Below, piece after piece: positions 17,735 to 28,100 of a stretch of DNA of 64,000 nucleotides (position 1 is its first letter; each line of letters opens with the position of its first letter). Below the pieces are notes generated by a model that worked only from the letters and a program-made list of their open reading frames with translations, was not told the DNA's origin and made no database searches. The DNA is taken from positions 124,001 to 188,000 of the forward strand of contig BPGX01000003.1 of NCBI GenBank assembly GCA_026003255.1, written 5' to 3'. This DNA is from Bacteroidia bacterium (GTDB lineage: Bacteria; Bacteroidota; Bacteroidia; B-17B0; Aurantibacillaceae). The position numbers were made by a program, and so were the translations under genes.

Positions 17735-20497
17735 ATGAAACAATATTTCATTGGTATTTTTATCTCAATTTTGTTTCAACAAAATTTAATATCACAAACT
17801 GTTTTTTGGTTAGAAAATTTTGGTACAGGATGTAATCAAGGACAAGTGGCTAATGGCACAGTATCTACACCAACCAATGGTGCATGGAACGTTTCATCAA
17901 CAGGAACGAATGACCCCTACGCTCAAGAATGGTATATCAGTGCTACAGAAGCCGGTATGGGTGCAGGTAATTGTGGAGACGGATGTATTAGTAATCCAGG
18001 ATTAACTAATAGAACTTTGCATGTAGGTAATATCGCTGTTGGGATGTTAGGATTACCTGCTGATCAGGGAGCAGCATATTTAGAAGGGGCTTGCGGTTTC
18101 GGATTTTGTACAAACACCAACAAAAGAGCAGAATCACCCACCATAAATTGTACCGGTTTTAGTAACATTACCCTTTCTTTTAATTATATTCAGGAAGGCA
18201 CAGCAGGTAGTGATTATACAGAACTGATGTACTTTGATGGTGCTTCATGGAACTCATTAGGTAATTTACCAGCTACAGTGAATGGCGCTTGCAGTGGTCA
18301 GGGCTTCTGGACAAATTACTCCATAGTGCTTCCTGCATCAGCCAATAACAACCCTAATGTAAGAATTGGTTTTAGATGGCAAAACGTGGATGATGGTGTT
18401 GCTACGGATCCTTCTTTTGCTGTGGATGACATTCAGTTAAGTGCCCCTACTTCAGCATTAAATGTTACACTTACCGTTTCGCCTTCTAATGTGTGTGTTG
18501 GTGGCACAGTAACCGCCACTGCTAATACGGGCACAAGTACTGTAACGGGTTATACATGGTCATCCAATCCTGGGGGTGCAACATTTACACCTGCCAGTGG
18601 TTCACTTACCACTGTATCTTTTCCTTCCGCAGGAACTTACTCAATTAGTGTATTGGTGTCTGATGGTACAAATACAGCGAGTGCAACAGGTGTTGTAACA
18701 GTAGCACCTACTCCAACAATAAGCATTAGTTCAACAGGAAATACAATATGTCCGAATGGCAATACTACTCTCACAGCCAGTGGTGCCTCTAACTATACAT
18801 GGTCTTCCTCTTCGTCGTTAAGTTCTTCTACTGGTTCTGCTGTTGTTGCATCTCCTACCATTAATACTACTTATACCGTGACAGGTTCAAATGCTTTTGG
18901 TTGTGTTAGTACTGCTACTACGAATGTAGTAATTGGACCTCCTTTTACTGCATCTGTAACGCCTTCTTCAGCAACGACCTGCGTAGGTGGATCTTCAGTT
19001 AACCTTACTGCTTCTGGTAATACAGCGTATGGGGCTATTAATTACAACTGGTCTCCTTCATCTGGACTAAATACAACGATGGGACCTTTGGTGGTGGCTT
19101 CACCTTCGGCAACAACGGTTTATACGGTTATTGCATCAGCCGGCTCGTGTACAGCGGCTGCTACAACAACAGTAACCATTACCCCCCCCCCTCCTTTCAC
19201 TGTAACGCCTACCAATACGGTATTGTGTGAAGGTTCCTCAATCACTTATACAGCCACCGGGCTTAGTACTTACACGTGGAGTCCGGCTTTTACATTGAGT
19301 AGTAGCACAGGTAGTATTGTTACTGCTAATCCAACCGTTACAACAAACTATACCGTAACTGGTAAGGATGCCAACGGTTGCTTGGCTAATCCTCAAATCA
19401 TCACGCTCACTGTAATTCCTGTTCCAACCGCTACGGCTATTTTAACAACACCTCTTGGGAATGATTCTATCTGTGGAGGAACAACTGGAACGCTGAGTGT
19501 TAATACATCTACGCCACCCACCGGGTTTTCTTATACCTATTCATGGACTGCACCACCCACCTATTCCAATACTTTTTTAGTGCCACCGAATTTTCAGCAG
19601 GTAGCTTTTATGCCGCCAACTCCTAATCCAACAGCAACTATAGTATATTCTGTACAGGTGGCTTATTCTACTTTATCCACTTGTGTTAGTGCGCCTTCTA
19701 CAGTCACTGTTACGGTGATTAATTGTAATCCTCCTGTTGCATCGTTTACTACAATTCCAGGAAATGATACGATTTGTACCAATCAATGTTTTGTGTTGAT
19801 GAATACCTCTACTGGTGGTCAACCACAAACGGTTCAATGGAGCGTACCGGGTGCTATTCCTTCAACTTATACAGGGGATTTTCCACAATTTTGTTTTCCT
19901 GTTCCCGGCAATTACACGGTATTTATAAAAGTAACTAATAATTGGGGAGCAGATAGTACGATAATTCCAAACTATATTCATGTCGTTGATACGCCCAATG
20001 TTGTGGGTATTAAAGATACCACAATCCGATTTGGTGATTGTGTTCAATTGTATGGTATTAATGCAACGTACTATTCGTGGACTGGTCCTGATGGCTTAAT
20101 TTGTAATGGATGTGCTTCAATTACTCCGTGCGTTACAGAAACCAGTGTTTTTTATGTAACAGGGTATAACAGTAAAAATTGCAAACGAGTTGATACAGTG
20201 GTGGTAAAAGTAGATTCAGATTGTGGAGAGATGTTTATTCCATCAGCATTTTCACCTAATGGAGATGGATTAAATGATGTGCTTTATGTTCGTGGTAGGT
20301 GTTTGAAGAATTTCACTTTACAGATATTCAATCGATGGGGAGAACTTGTTTTTGAAACATCGGATAAGAATGTTGGCTGGGATGGAACTCAAAATGGACA
20401 GCCACTAAATACCGGTGTTTTTGTTTACAAATTAGAAGGCACTACTTATGATGATAAACAATACATTCAAAAGGGTAATATTTCTCTGATTAGATAA
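17735..20497 (+). CDS. T9SS surface adhesin with Ig/PKD-like repeats and gliding-type C-terminal domain
   Basis: The 920-residue protein has a signal peptide (about residues 1-20, LISQ). An N-terminal jelly-roll-like region follows (TVFWLENFGTGCNQGQ; YLEGACGFGFC; VDDIQLSAP at about 235). Repeats of about 80 residues come next (YTWSSNPGGATFTPASG; NYTWSSSSSLSSSTGS; YNWSPSSGLNTT; YTWSPAFTLSSSTGS). The C-terminal gliding-motility-associated domain runs from MFIPSAFSPNGDGLNDV to YIQKGNISLIR. It is intact, in contrast to the paralogue at 3511. A C10 tract at 19182-19191 encodes TPPPP. It is followed 25 bases later by a PorP/SprF gene, the standard cargo-partner arrangement. Surface adhesion or gliding is inferred. 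Confidence 0.88.
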   Translation: MKQYFIGIFISILFQQNLISQTVFWLENFGTGCNQGQVANGTVSTPTNGAWNVSSTGTNDPYAQEWYISATEAGMGAGNCGDGCISNPGLTNRTLHVGNIAVGMLGLPADQGAAYLEGACGFGFCTNTNKRAESPTINCTGFSNITLSFNYIQEGTAGSDYTELMYFDGASWNSLGNLPATVNGACSGQGFWTNYSIVLPASANNNPNVRIGFRWQNVDDGVATDPSFAVDDIQLSAPTSALNVTLTVSPSNVCVGGTVTATANTGTSTVTGYTWSSNPGGATFTPASGSLTTVSFPSAGTYSISVLVSDGTNTASATGVVTVAPTPTISISSTGNTICPNGNTTLTASGASNYTWSSSSSLSSSTGSAVVASPTINTTYTVTGSNAFGCVSTATTNVVIGPPFTASVTPSSATTCVGGSSVNLTASGNTAYGAINYNWSPSSGLNTTMGPLVVASPSATTVYTVIASAGSCTAAATTTVTITPPPPFTVTPTNTVLCEGSSITYTATGLSTYTWSPAFTLSSSTGSIVTANPTVTTNYTVTGKDANGCLANPQIITLTVIPVPTATAILTTPLGNDSICGGTTGTLSVNTSTPPTGFSYTYSWTAPPTYSNTFLVPPNFQQVAFMPPTPNPTATIVYSVQVAYSTLSTCVSAPSTVTVTVINCNPPVASFTTIPGNDTICTNQCFVLMNTSTGGQPQTVQWSVPGAIPSTYTGDFPQFCFPVPGNYTVFIKVTNNWGADSTIIPNYIHVVDTPNVVGIKDTTIRFGDCVQLYGINATYYSWTGPDGLICNGCASITPCVTETSVFYVTGYNSKNCKRVDTVVVKVDSDCGEMFIPSAFSPNGDGLNDVLYVRGRCLKNFTLQIFNRWGELVFETSDKNVGWDGTQNGQPLNTGVFVYKLEGTTYDDKQYIQKGNISLIR
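19182..19191 (+). repeat. Poly-C tract (C10) inside the adhesin ORF
   Basis: Ten consecutive C bases, in frame, encode the Pro run of TITPPPPF between two Ig-like repeats. A gain or loss of one base would shut off the C-terminal sorting domain. Such a tract is unusual in this AT-rich DNA. Confidence 0.85.
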
Positions 20498-20522
20498 TAT
20501 CATTCAATTAAAAATCATTAAT

Positions 20523-21563
20523 ATGAAAAAACATTATATTTTAATTTGTTTGTTGTTAACATTGAAAATTTATTCTCAGGACATTCATTTTTCTCAATAC
20601 ACGGAGGCACCGTTATATCTAAATCCTGCGTTGGCAACGGTTTCTTATGATACAAGAGCTATTGGATATTACCGTTCCCAATGGGCAGGAATTGATAAGT
20701 CATACCTCACTTATGGAATTAGTTTCGAGCAAGCCATCAATCATTTAAAGCTTAAAGCGAATCATTTTGGCATTGCTGTGAATATATTTTATGATAATGC
20801 TGGAAATGGATTAATTAAAAATCTCATACCTAACCTGGGGGCTAATTATGTAATGAAGGTAGGAGATGATAGCAAATTGTCTTTGGGGCTTCAAGCCGGA
20901 GTTTCTGTTAAAACAATCAATTCTTCAAACTTTACATGGGATAGTCAATTTGATGGATTTAAGTATAATCCTAATTTACCGGGCGAAAATACAACGCTTA
21001 CCAGTATTGCCCGATTTGATATGGGGGGAGGTATTAATTATCACTATGCCAGAAGTGAACGTTATATTAGCGCTGAGGATGGAGCAAAGCTGGATGCCGG
21101 TGTTGCAGTATATCATTTTACTGCACCAAAGTATTCGTTTTTTAATACAGGAGACAAGTTGTACATGAGATACATTGTTTATTTCAATGGTGACTTTGGT
21201 ATAAAGTCAGCGGGAATAGCATTAGTGCCTAGTTTGACTTACATTACACAAGGTCCTTCCAAAGAAATTACTTCCGGATTTATGGTAAAGTATATTATCA
21301 AAGATCAAAGTGTGTATACTGGTGCTAAAAAAGCAATGTCGTTATCTTTGGGCGCTTATTATCGCTTAAAAGATGCCGTTATACCGACTATTTTATTTCA
21401 ATTTGATAAATGGGGCTTAGGTATTGCTTACGATGTTAACTTATCTGATTTAACTCCTGCTACACGTACTAAAGGCGGATTAGAAGTAGCATTGAGGTTT
21501 AATATGAGTCCGGGGTATGGTAAAGCATTAGGGGGTAGTTTTAATAAAAGTTATATGAGATAA
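20523..21563 (+). CDS. PorP/SprF family type IX secretion membrane protein
   Basis: The 346-residue protein has a signal peptide (MKKHYILICLLLTLKIYSQ), the family opening QDIHFSQYTEAPLYLNPALA and YYRSQWAGIDKSYLTYG, and barrel-like alternating segments through IAYDVNLSDLTPATRTKGGLEVALRF. It is the likely dedicated partner for the adhesin upstream, by analogy to SprB/SprF. The gene ends in a run of basic and aromatic residues rather than a terminal Phe, as in its paralogue at 8317. Confidence 0.9.
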   Translation: MKKHYILICLLLTLKIYSQDIHFSQYTEAPLYLNPALATVSYDTRAIGYYRSQWAGIDKSYLTYGISFEQAINHLKLKANHFGIAVNIFYDNAGNGLIKNLIPNLGANYVMKVGDDSKLSLGLQAGVSVKTINSSNFTWDSQFDGFKYNPNLPGENTTLTSIARFDMGGGINYHYARSERYISAEDGAKLDAGVAVYHFTAPKYSFFNTGDKLYMRYIVYFNGDFGIKSAGIALVPSLTYITQGPSKEITSGFMVKYIIKDQSVYTGAKKAMSLSLGAYYRLKDAVIPTILFQFDKWGLGIAYDVNLSDLTPATRTKGGLEVALRFNMSPGYGKALGGSFNKSYMR

Positions 21564-21607
21564 TTTTACTGATTTAGTGAGTAAAAAAATATTTTGTTCT
21601 AAAAAAC

Positions 21608-21639
21608 TTTGTAAGATAAGAAGAAAGATAGTATATTTG
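21608..21639 (+). promoter_or_regulatory. Complete Bacteroidota promoter (-33 and -7) for prs
   Basis: TTTG at 21608-21611 and TATATTTG at 21632-21639 are separated by 20 bases, an ideal match to the -33/-7 architecture of the primary Bacteroidota sigma factor. The ATG at 21654 is 14 bases beyond the -7 box. Confidence 0.8.
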
Positions 21640-21653
21640 CGGCTCTCAAAAAA

Positions 21654-22586
21654 ATGAAAACAGATATTAAGATATTTAGCGGGACGGCTTCTTTATCTCT
21701 TGCACAAAAGATTGCCCATGCTATTGGAAGACCTTTGGGTCAAATGAATCATTACAATTTTAGTGATGGAGAGATGCAGGTGTCTTATGAAGAAAGTATT
21801 CGTGGACAGAATGTATTTCTTATTCAATCTACTATGCCGCCAGCGGATAATTTGATGGAACTACTGCTCATGATTGATGCGGCTAAAAGAGCATCTGCCC
21901 ATTATATTATTGCTGTTGTGCCGTATTTTGGTTATGCCAGACAGGATAGAAAAGATCAGCCAAGAGTTGCCATTGGTGCTAAGTTAGTAGCAGATATGAT
22001 TGCAGCGGCTGGTGCCCATCGTGTAATAACGATGGACTTGCATGCCGATCAAATTCAAGGTTTTTTTGATGTTCCCGTTGATCATTTGTATGCTTCTACG
22101 ATATTTTTACCCTACATTCAAAGTTTAAATCTGGACAATCTTGCAATTGCGGCACCTGATATGGGGGCATCTAAGAGAGCCAATGCTTATGCTAAACATC
22201 TTAAAGCAGATTTGATCATTTGTTATAAACAAAGAACAAAAGCCAATGCTGTTGACCACATTACAGCAATTGGTGATGTAGAAGGAAAGAATGTTATTTT
22301 AATAGATGACTTAGTAGACACGGCGAATACTTTATGTAAAGCATCTGACATGATGATAGAAAGAGGAGCAAAGAGTGTAAGGGCAATGGCAACACACGGT
22401 GTTTTATCGGGTAATGCATTTGAAAATCTTGAAAAATCAAAAATTACTGAATTAGTCATTACAGATACTATTCCATTAAAAAGAACATCTTCAAAGATAA
22501 AAGTATTGAGTGTAGCGGACTTGTTTGCTAAAGTAATCAATAGCGTTCATAATTACGAGTCCATTAGCTCAAATTTCATCATTTAA
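21654..22586 (+). CDS. prs: Ribose-phosphate pyrophosphokinase
   Basis: Prs makes PRPP from ribose 5-phosphate and ATP for purine, pyrimidine, His and Trp synthesis. The 310-residue product has FSDGEMQVSYEESIRGQNVF, the ATP-binding FGYARQDRKDQPR, MDLHADQIQGFFDVPVDHLYA, and the PRPP-binding loop NVILIDDLVDTANTL, all in place, at the usual family length. The rplY/ctc gene starts 20 bases downstream, a pairing common in Bacteroidota. Confidence 0.97.
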   Translation: MKTDIKIFSGTASLSLAQKIAHAIGRPLGQMNHYNFSDGEMQVSYEESIRGQNVFLIQSTMPPADNLMELLLMIDAAKRASAHYIIAVVPYFGYARQDRKDQPRVAIGAKLVADMIAAAGAHRVITMDLHADQIQGFFDVPVDHLYASTIFLPYIQSLNLDNLAIAAPDMGASKRANAYAKHLKADLIICYKQRTKANAVDHITAIGDVEGKNVILIDDLVDTANTLCKASDMMIERGAKSVRAMATHGVLSGNAFENLEKSKITELVITDTIPLKRTSSKIKVLSVADLFAKVINSVHNYESISSNFII

Positions 22587-22606
22587 ACCTTTAAATTTTT
22601 TAGAAT

Positions 22607-23230
22607 ATGAAAACAGCACAACTGAAAGCAGAAAAAAGAAATACGCAAACAAAGGGAGATTTGAATCAACTTAGAAAATCAGGTTTTGTACCAGGTAATG
22701 TATTTGGTGAAAATACGAATTTACAGATTAAAATAGATGAGAGAGCACTGAAAAAACTTATTTATACTCCTGATACATTTTTGGTGCAATTAGAAGTGGA
22801 TGGTCAGGTTTATCCTACTATTATTAAAGAAGTACAATTTCATAAAGTTACCGATAGACCTATTCACGTAGATTTTCAAGTGGTAAATGAAAATAAACCC
22901 ATTACTGTTACATTGCCTGTCGTTACAAAAGGGCAAGCAGAGGGAGTGAAAGCTGGTGGAAAGTTGCAAATTTCGATGCGTAGAGTAAAAGTAAAAGGTT
23001 TAGTAAAAGATATTCCAGATATATTAGAGTTGGACATTACTAATTTAGGTGTCGGTAAAACGATTACTTGTGGGGATATAAAAATAAATGGAGTAACATT
23101 ATTACATCCTGATAATCTTGCTATTGTAGGTGTTAAAGTTACAAGAAACGTAATTGAAGATACAACTGCTGCACAAGCGCCTACTGCACAAGCAACTTCA
23201 TCTGGACAGCCAACTGCTGCCAAAAAATAA
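22607..23230 (+). CDS. rplY: 50S ribosomal protein L25, long (Ctc/TL5) form
   Basis: The 207-residue protein has the 5S rRNA-binding L25 domain at the N-terminus (about residues 1-90: RKSGFVPGNVFGE, TFLVQLEVDGQVYPTIIKEVQ, HVDFQVV). The beta-rich CTC C-terminal domain follows (about 95-185: LPVVTKGQAEGVKAGG, VKGLVKDIPDILELDI). An Ala/Thr/Gln-rich tail closes the protein. It is likely co-transcribed with prs and ends at a strong intrinsic terminator. Confidence 0.95.
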   Translation: MKTAQLKAEKRNTQTKGDLNQLRKSGFVPGNVFGENTNLQIKIDERALKKLIYTPDTFLVQLEVDGQVYPTIIKEVQFHKVTDRPIHVDFQVVNENKPITVTLPVVTKGQAEGVKAGGKLQISMRRVKVKGLVKDIPDILELDITNLGVGKTITCGDIKINGVTLLHPDNLAIVGVKVTRNVIEDTTAAQAPTAQATSSGQPTAAKK

Positions 23231-23251
23231 TATTTTGAAATTTTCTATTTT

Positions 23252-23286
23252 AAACCCTCTCCATCTGGCAGAGGGTTTTTATTTTT
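23252..23286 (+). terminator. Rho-independent terminator of prs-rplY
   Basis: AAACCCTCT (23252-23260) pairs perfectly with AGAGGGTTT (23270-23278) around a 9-nt loop, followed by a T-rich tail. Confidence 0.9.
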
Positions 23287-23384
23287 ACTAAAATATCTTA
23301 ATTTTTTATTCATTGCACTGTTTTTGCCTATAATATCTTAAACTTTTTTGAATCAGTGTAATCTAATTTAGAAACTTTATATTT

Positions 23385-24062
23385 ATGAACATAAAATATC
23401 ACGTTCTAATTTTCATTTTGTGTTTTTCATTTTTAGTCATCTATGCTCAAACAGAAGCAGAAAAAGATCCAAAAGCTAAAGCGATTTTGGATAATATCAG
23501 TAAAACAACAAAAACGTATTCCACAATCACAGCGGATTATGTAATGATAGTTTATAACAAAGAAAAAAAGAAAACAGAAGAGCAAACGGGAAAAATTGAA
23601 TTGAAAGGAGATAAATTTAAATTAGAAATCCCGGGGAATACAATTGTAAGTGATGGGAAAACACTTTGGAATTTCAACAAGGATGCAAAAGAATTGACAA
23701 TCAAAAATTATAATCCTAATGATGATAAAAATGAAACTATTACGCCTAATAATTTTTTTACAATCTATGAACAAGGATATAAGTACAAATATGATAAGAA
23801 AGAAAATGTTGGTAAGGTGAGTTGTGATGTAATTAATTTATATCCTGCGATTAAGCCCGAAAAGAAAAAATTTCATACAATAAAACTTTATATTGATAAT
23901 TCCAAAAAACAAATTGTACAAGCAAAGGTTTTAATGAAAAATGGAGAGGTTTATGTGTATACAGTGAAGAAGTTTAGTCCTAATTTACCTATTTCTGATA
24001 ATTATTTTACTTTTGATACAAAGGGTCTTAAGCCAGATCAAATAACAGATGAGAGGGAGTGA
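23385..24062 (+). CDS. LolA-like outer-membrane lipoprotein carrier protein
   Basis: The 225-residue periplasmic protein has a signal peptide (residues 1-21, ending VIYAQ). The mature part shows the LolA pattern: AKAILDNISKTTKTYSTITADYVM, then KGDKFKLEIPGNTIVSDGKTLWNFNKDAKELTI, then NFFTIYEQGYKYKY. LolA ferries lipoproteins from the inner to the outer membrane. No DNA translocase or other Lol gene is adjacent. Its stop codon is followed at once by the GAGTTGTGAG-type repeat, so no regular terminator is seen. Confidence 0.85.
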   Translation: MNIKYHVLIFILCFSFLVIYAQTEAEKDPKAKAILDNISKTTKTYSTITADYVMIVYNKEKKKTEEQTGKIELKGDKFKLEIPGNTIVSDGKTLWNFNKDAKELTIKNYNPNDDKNETITPNNFFTIYEQGYKYKYDKKENVGKVSCDVINLYPAIKPEKKKFHTIKLYIDNSKKQIVQAKVLMKNGEVYVYTVKKFSPNLPISDNYFTFDTKGLKPDQITDERE

Positions 24063-24063
24063 A

Positions 24064-24288
24064 GAGTTGTGAGTGATGAGCTGAGAGTTGTGTGTTTTGA
24101 GTTAAGAGTTTTGAGTTAAGAGTTTTTTGGATGCAATGGAACACAGATGACGCAGATTGTTTTGGATATTCACAGATTTAGGGTAGTGAATTTTTTATTT
24201 AAAGAGATTGTTCTATGTGTTCTATGTTGTAATTTCTATGTGCCTATGTGGTTTATATAGTTATGAGTGTTGAGTTAAGAGTTTTTTT
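24064..24288. repeat. Composite dispersed repeat, copy 2
   Basis: This intergenic stretch is made of three repeat types. GAGTTGTGAG/GAGTTAAGAG units are at 24064-24123. A CACAGATGACGCAGATT/TTCACAGATT element is at about 24136-24180. The CTATGTG block is at 24211-24255, with GAGTT units to 24288. The last part repeats 1387-1440 nearly base for base. No gene is visible. Confidence 0.8.
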
Positions 24289-25144
24289 ACCATTCGGCGG
24301 GTCCGTATTTTTGGGTGATTTCGCTATCAGGGAATATTTCAAAAAAGAGTTGGTCTAACATTAAATTAAGATTGAGAACATAGATTGGCCCATTGAGGTG
24401 ACTGAGTATATTTTCATCACGGTGCCATACAAAGCGATAGCCAATGTTTCCAGCAATACCAAACCATTTCAAGAGTTTGAACTGGACAGATACAGTAGGT
24501 TCGTAAATTATCATTGATTTTTTAAACATTTGATTCTTAAATGAAAGTTGCTGTTTGTTTTGTAACCAGGAATGTCCATAACCTATTTGTAGTGGAGTGG
24601 TAAATTCCCATCGTTTGGTTTTGTGATAAACGATTTTTGTATAAACAGAAAAATAAGCCATTTTGAAGTAACCGCTGGTGGTGTCTTTTGAGGAATCATA
24701 GAAATAATTGACTTTATTATAGATGTTTGATTTCAACCAGTTAAAGGAGACGCCGAGTTTCAATTTTTTTCCAAAACGAATGCCTGCTTTAATACCACGG
24801 AATTTCACAGTATCGTTCAATAGAAAAGAGTTGCGGGTTTCGATACCAAAGTCGATGCCGGGTTTTTTGTGTAAATCAGATTTAAGTGAATCTACTAGTT
24901 GTGCCCTTGTTTTATATGGAAATAAGAATAATGAAAAAAAGATTGTAACAAAATAAGAGTATGTTATATTCTTTTTAATTCTTAAGAAACCAAGAAGAAC
25001 ACTATGACTTTCACAAGATTCACAATGAGAAGGTGTAGTATGTTTAGTTTGTCTTTGTTGGAAAGGGTGAGGTTTATCACATTTTATGGAAATCAAGTTG
25101 TTGTGGTAAAAATTGAAACGAGTTTGTTGTAAAATACGGTTCAT
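24287..25144 (-). CDS. Outer-membrane beta-barrel-like protein
   Basis: The ORF encodes 285 residues, starting 5 bases after the stop of the upstream minus-strand gene. A signal-like hydrophobic segment lies internally (YFVTIFFSLFLFPYKTRAQ, about residues 63-81), preceded by a His/Cys-containing stretch (THTTPSHCESCESH). The real start may therefore be internal, or the first 50 residues may be non-coding. The mature part is beta-rich (FRGIKAGIRFGKKLKLGVSFNWLKS; WFGIAGNIGYRFVWHRDENI). It looks like a small outer-membrane barrel of unknown function. It may be translationally coupled to the long PD40/SPOR gene. Confidence 0.55.
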   Translation of the reverse strand: MNRILQQTRFNFYHNNLISIKCDKPHPFQQRQTKHTTPSHCESCESHSVLLGFLRIKKNITYSYFVTIFFSLFLFPYKTRAQLVDSLKSDLHKKPGIDFGIETRNSFLLNDTVKFRGIKAGIRFGKKLKLGVSFNWLKSNIYNKVNYFYDSSKDTTSGYFKMAYFSVYTKIVYHKTKRWEFTTPLQIGYGHSWLQNKQQLSFKNQMFKKSMIIYEPTVSVQFKLLKWFGIAGNIGYRFVWHRDENILSHLNGPIYVLNLNLMLDQLFFEIFPDSEITQKYGPAEW

Positions 25145-25149
25145 TTTAA

Positions 25150-28100
25150 TTACTGATTCATGTATTTCATGGCTTCGTAACCAAAGAGTTTTTTATCGTC
25201 TTGATAAACAGTGATGAAAGCATCAGTAATTCCAAGGGCTACTACTTCTTCACGAAGTTTGGCGGCGTATTTAGCGCCTACAAAGTTTCCAACGGTGTAG
25301 ATGTAAAGGCCATTAATGTAATGTACATCAATTGGCCAATTTTTGATTTTGAAGTATTTATCGGCAATTGCAGGTGGTACTTTGTTTCTGAAAGCACCGA
25401 TTTGAACTTTAAAGCAGATGCCTTTATTATCAGGTTTTACACCGTTTTCGGGGGTTGGTTCGGGTCGTTTAGTTACACCGTTAGAGAACACCAATGTTGG
25501 ATCAAATGGAGGAGTATTGGGAGTTCTTTCTATTATTACATTGGAATTTGCAGTATTTTGCTGAATACCGATGGCAATTGCTTCATTAGGAAAGACAATA
25601 GGTTGAGGAGGAGCGAATCGAATGTTTTTATTTTCTCTAACAAGTTTTTCGGCTTCTGGATAAAAAATTCTTTTTCCATTCCAATAGGCGCAAATGAAGG
25701 CATCTTTCATTCCCAGAGATACAACTTTTGCTAAATCTTTTTGTATTTGTGTAATATCGTTGTAAACACCTGCTGAATAGCGGTAGAATTTGTCGTTGAT
25801 TTTATTACGAATGATGGGTTTAATGAATTTGAATGTAGCATCTGATACATCCTTGCCATATACACCAATTTGAATGGTGTAGTATAAATCATTGATTTCT
25901 TCGGATTCTTTAATGTTTGAAGGTGTTTCAGAAGATTGTTGTGTGGTTTCTAATAAAGTTGTGTAAGTAGGAATGTTGGCTTTTTCAAGAACATTAGTGG
26001 TAGCAAATGGATTGATGGCTATATCTTGTTGTTTTTGTTTTTTTAGTAGTTCTAATGCTTCACTTAGAGAAATGCGTTTCCCTTTGTAATAGGCGATAAC
26101 AAAAGCATCCGAGTAGCCAAGGTTTCTGAAATTATTTTTAAGTGCTATGGCTTCTTGAGGGTCTTTCATTTGACCAACAAGGTAGCGATATAAGTTGTTT
26201 TCAGTAGTTTGAGCATAGATGGGAGTAATGCCTTTGAAGAAGTCGTTTGGTAAAGGATTTTTGAATGCACCAACTTGAACAGAGAATATTAAATCATCGG
26301 GTAATGGTGGGTTTAAAGGTATAGGATTAGCTTGTGAATAAGCAGGTGTTTTGGATATTTTAATTGATTTTATCTGAGGTAAGAAATTATTGGTAATAGT
26401 TTGTTGTTGAGTTTGTTGTGGTTTGTTTTGTTGGGTGATAGGTTGCTCTGTAGGTTGTTGAATTAGTTGTGGTTTGTTATGTTGAGTGATAGGTTGCTGT
26501 GTAGGTTGTTGAATTTGTTGTGGTTTGTTTTGTTGAGTGATAGGTTGCTGTGTAGGTTGTTGAATTTGTTGTGGTTTGTTTTGTTGGGTGATGGGTTGTT
26601 GCGGAGGTTGTTGAGTTTGTTGTGGTTTGTTTTGTTGTTCAGGAATTGGTTGGGTTGTACTTGTGGCAACGGGAGGTGTAGAGGCAGAAAGTTGTTGCAT
26701 TGCTTGCTGTTGAAGTTGAGCAGCTTTGATGTTGAGTTCTAATTTTTTATTGAGGTCGTTGGAGTTTTTTGCTTCGGTGATGAGTTTTTGAGCGTCAGAG
26801 AGAAGTTTTCCTGATGGGGTTGTGGAGTATTTAGGGTATAGACGAGTGATTTCGATATTAAGATTATTGTTAATTGATTCCCATTCTTTGATTTGTTTAT
26901 TAAGGTTATTTTGGTATTTGAGGGAGAGCATTAGTGGATCATTGATATTGACAGAAGGTGTTTGCTTTTTAGCTTGAGGGTTATATTTTGATAATTTATT
27001 GATAAGGTCTTGTTGTAATTGGATGTATTCTTGTTGTTTGATTCTGGCGTTTTGCAGGGCTCCTAATTGTGCAGAGGGATTAGAAAGCGTAAGAGCTTCT
27101 TTTAATAAACTTTCTTCTTGCTTTTTGAGTTTATTGATTTCATTGATAGTTGTAAGTGCGTTGCTTTTTTCATCGGATTTGGAGGAAGGTATTGAGGAAA
27201 CGAGTTGGTTGATATAATTTTCTTGTGCAGTAAATTCTGCTTGATTAATAAGTATTTCATTGGTGGCTTGCTCAATTTTCTTTTCCTGAATACTAGCGTT
27301 CGTTCTGTCAAATTCTGTTTGTAGTTCTAATTTTCGTTTTGGGTCATTGGTTTGAGATAATTGTTGTTTGGTAGATAATGCTTTGTTGGCAAGTTGAGCA
27401 ATTTCAGAATTTAATTGTTCATTATAATTTTGAAGTTCTGCAGGAGGATTTAAGGATAGGGTTTTCGGTTTTAAGGTTATCTTCAATTTGTTTTTGTTCC
27501 TGAATAAGGGCTTGTATTTGTTGAGAAGAATTGGTATTAATTATGAGAGGAAGTTTTTGTGTTAAAGATAGAATAGTATCTTTAGGGATTGAGGAAGAAG
27601 CAAGGATTATGTTGTTTTCTTCTTTAGAGATGTAATTATTTTTTTGTGTAATATAGGGTTGAGTGATGGAGGTAATTTGTCTTAATTGTTGGATAAGTTG
27701 TAGTTGATTGTTTATGATGTTATTGAGAGTTTCAGAGTTCGTTGAGGATGAGAATTGATTTTCAATGTTTTTTTTGCAATTCTTTAAGTTTGGTTAATTG
27801 AAGTAGAGTAGTTAGGGTCGTTTTTAATCTTTTGAGAGGTGTCGGCAATGGAAAAAAAGGTATTTATAATTTCTTCGGCATTTGCTTGATAGTATTGTTT
27901 TTTGCAGGTTATTTGTTTTTTTGTTCTATTTGAGTTTTTTCAGTTTGTGTAGATTGGAGGATATTGTTGGTAGGAAGTTGAATGTTTTTTTCTTTAAATA
28001 AATTATTAAGTGATGAAAGAGCGATTTGTTCTTTTTCTAATGCGTTTTGTTCAGCAGCTAATTTTATGGTTAGGTTATTTTTGTTGAGATGCTTCTTTTT

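Noticed and set aside
22876..23223. Minus-strand ORF of 115 codons inside rplY
   Set aside because: It lies entirely within the well-supported L25 gene and has no promoter or recognisable feature.
26467..26742. Plus-strand ORF of 91 codons rich in Leu and Trp
   Set aside because: It is the antisense of the 51-bp QP repeats; the repeat keeps all frames open, and no promoter or homologous feature supports it.
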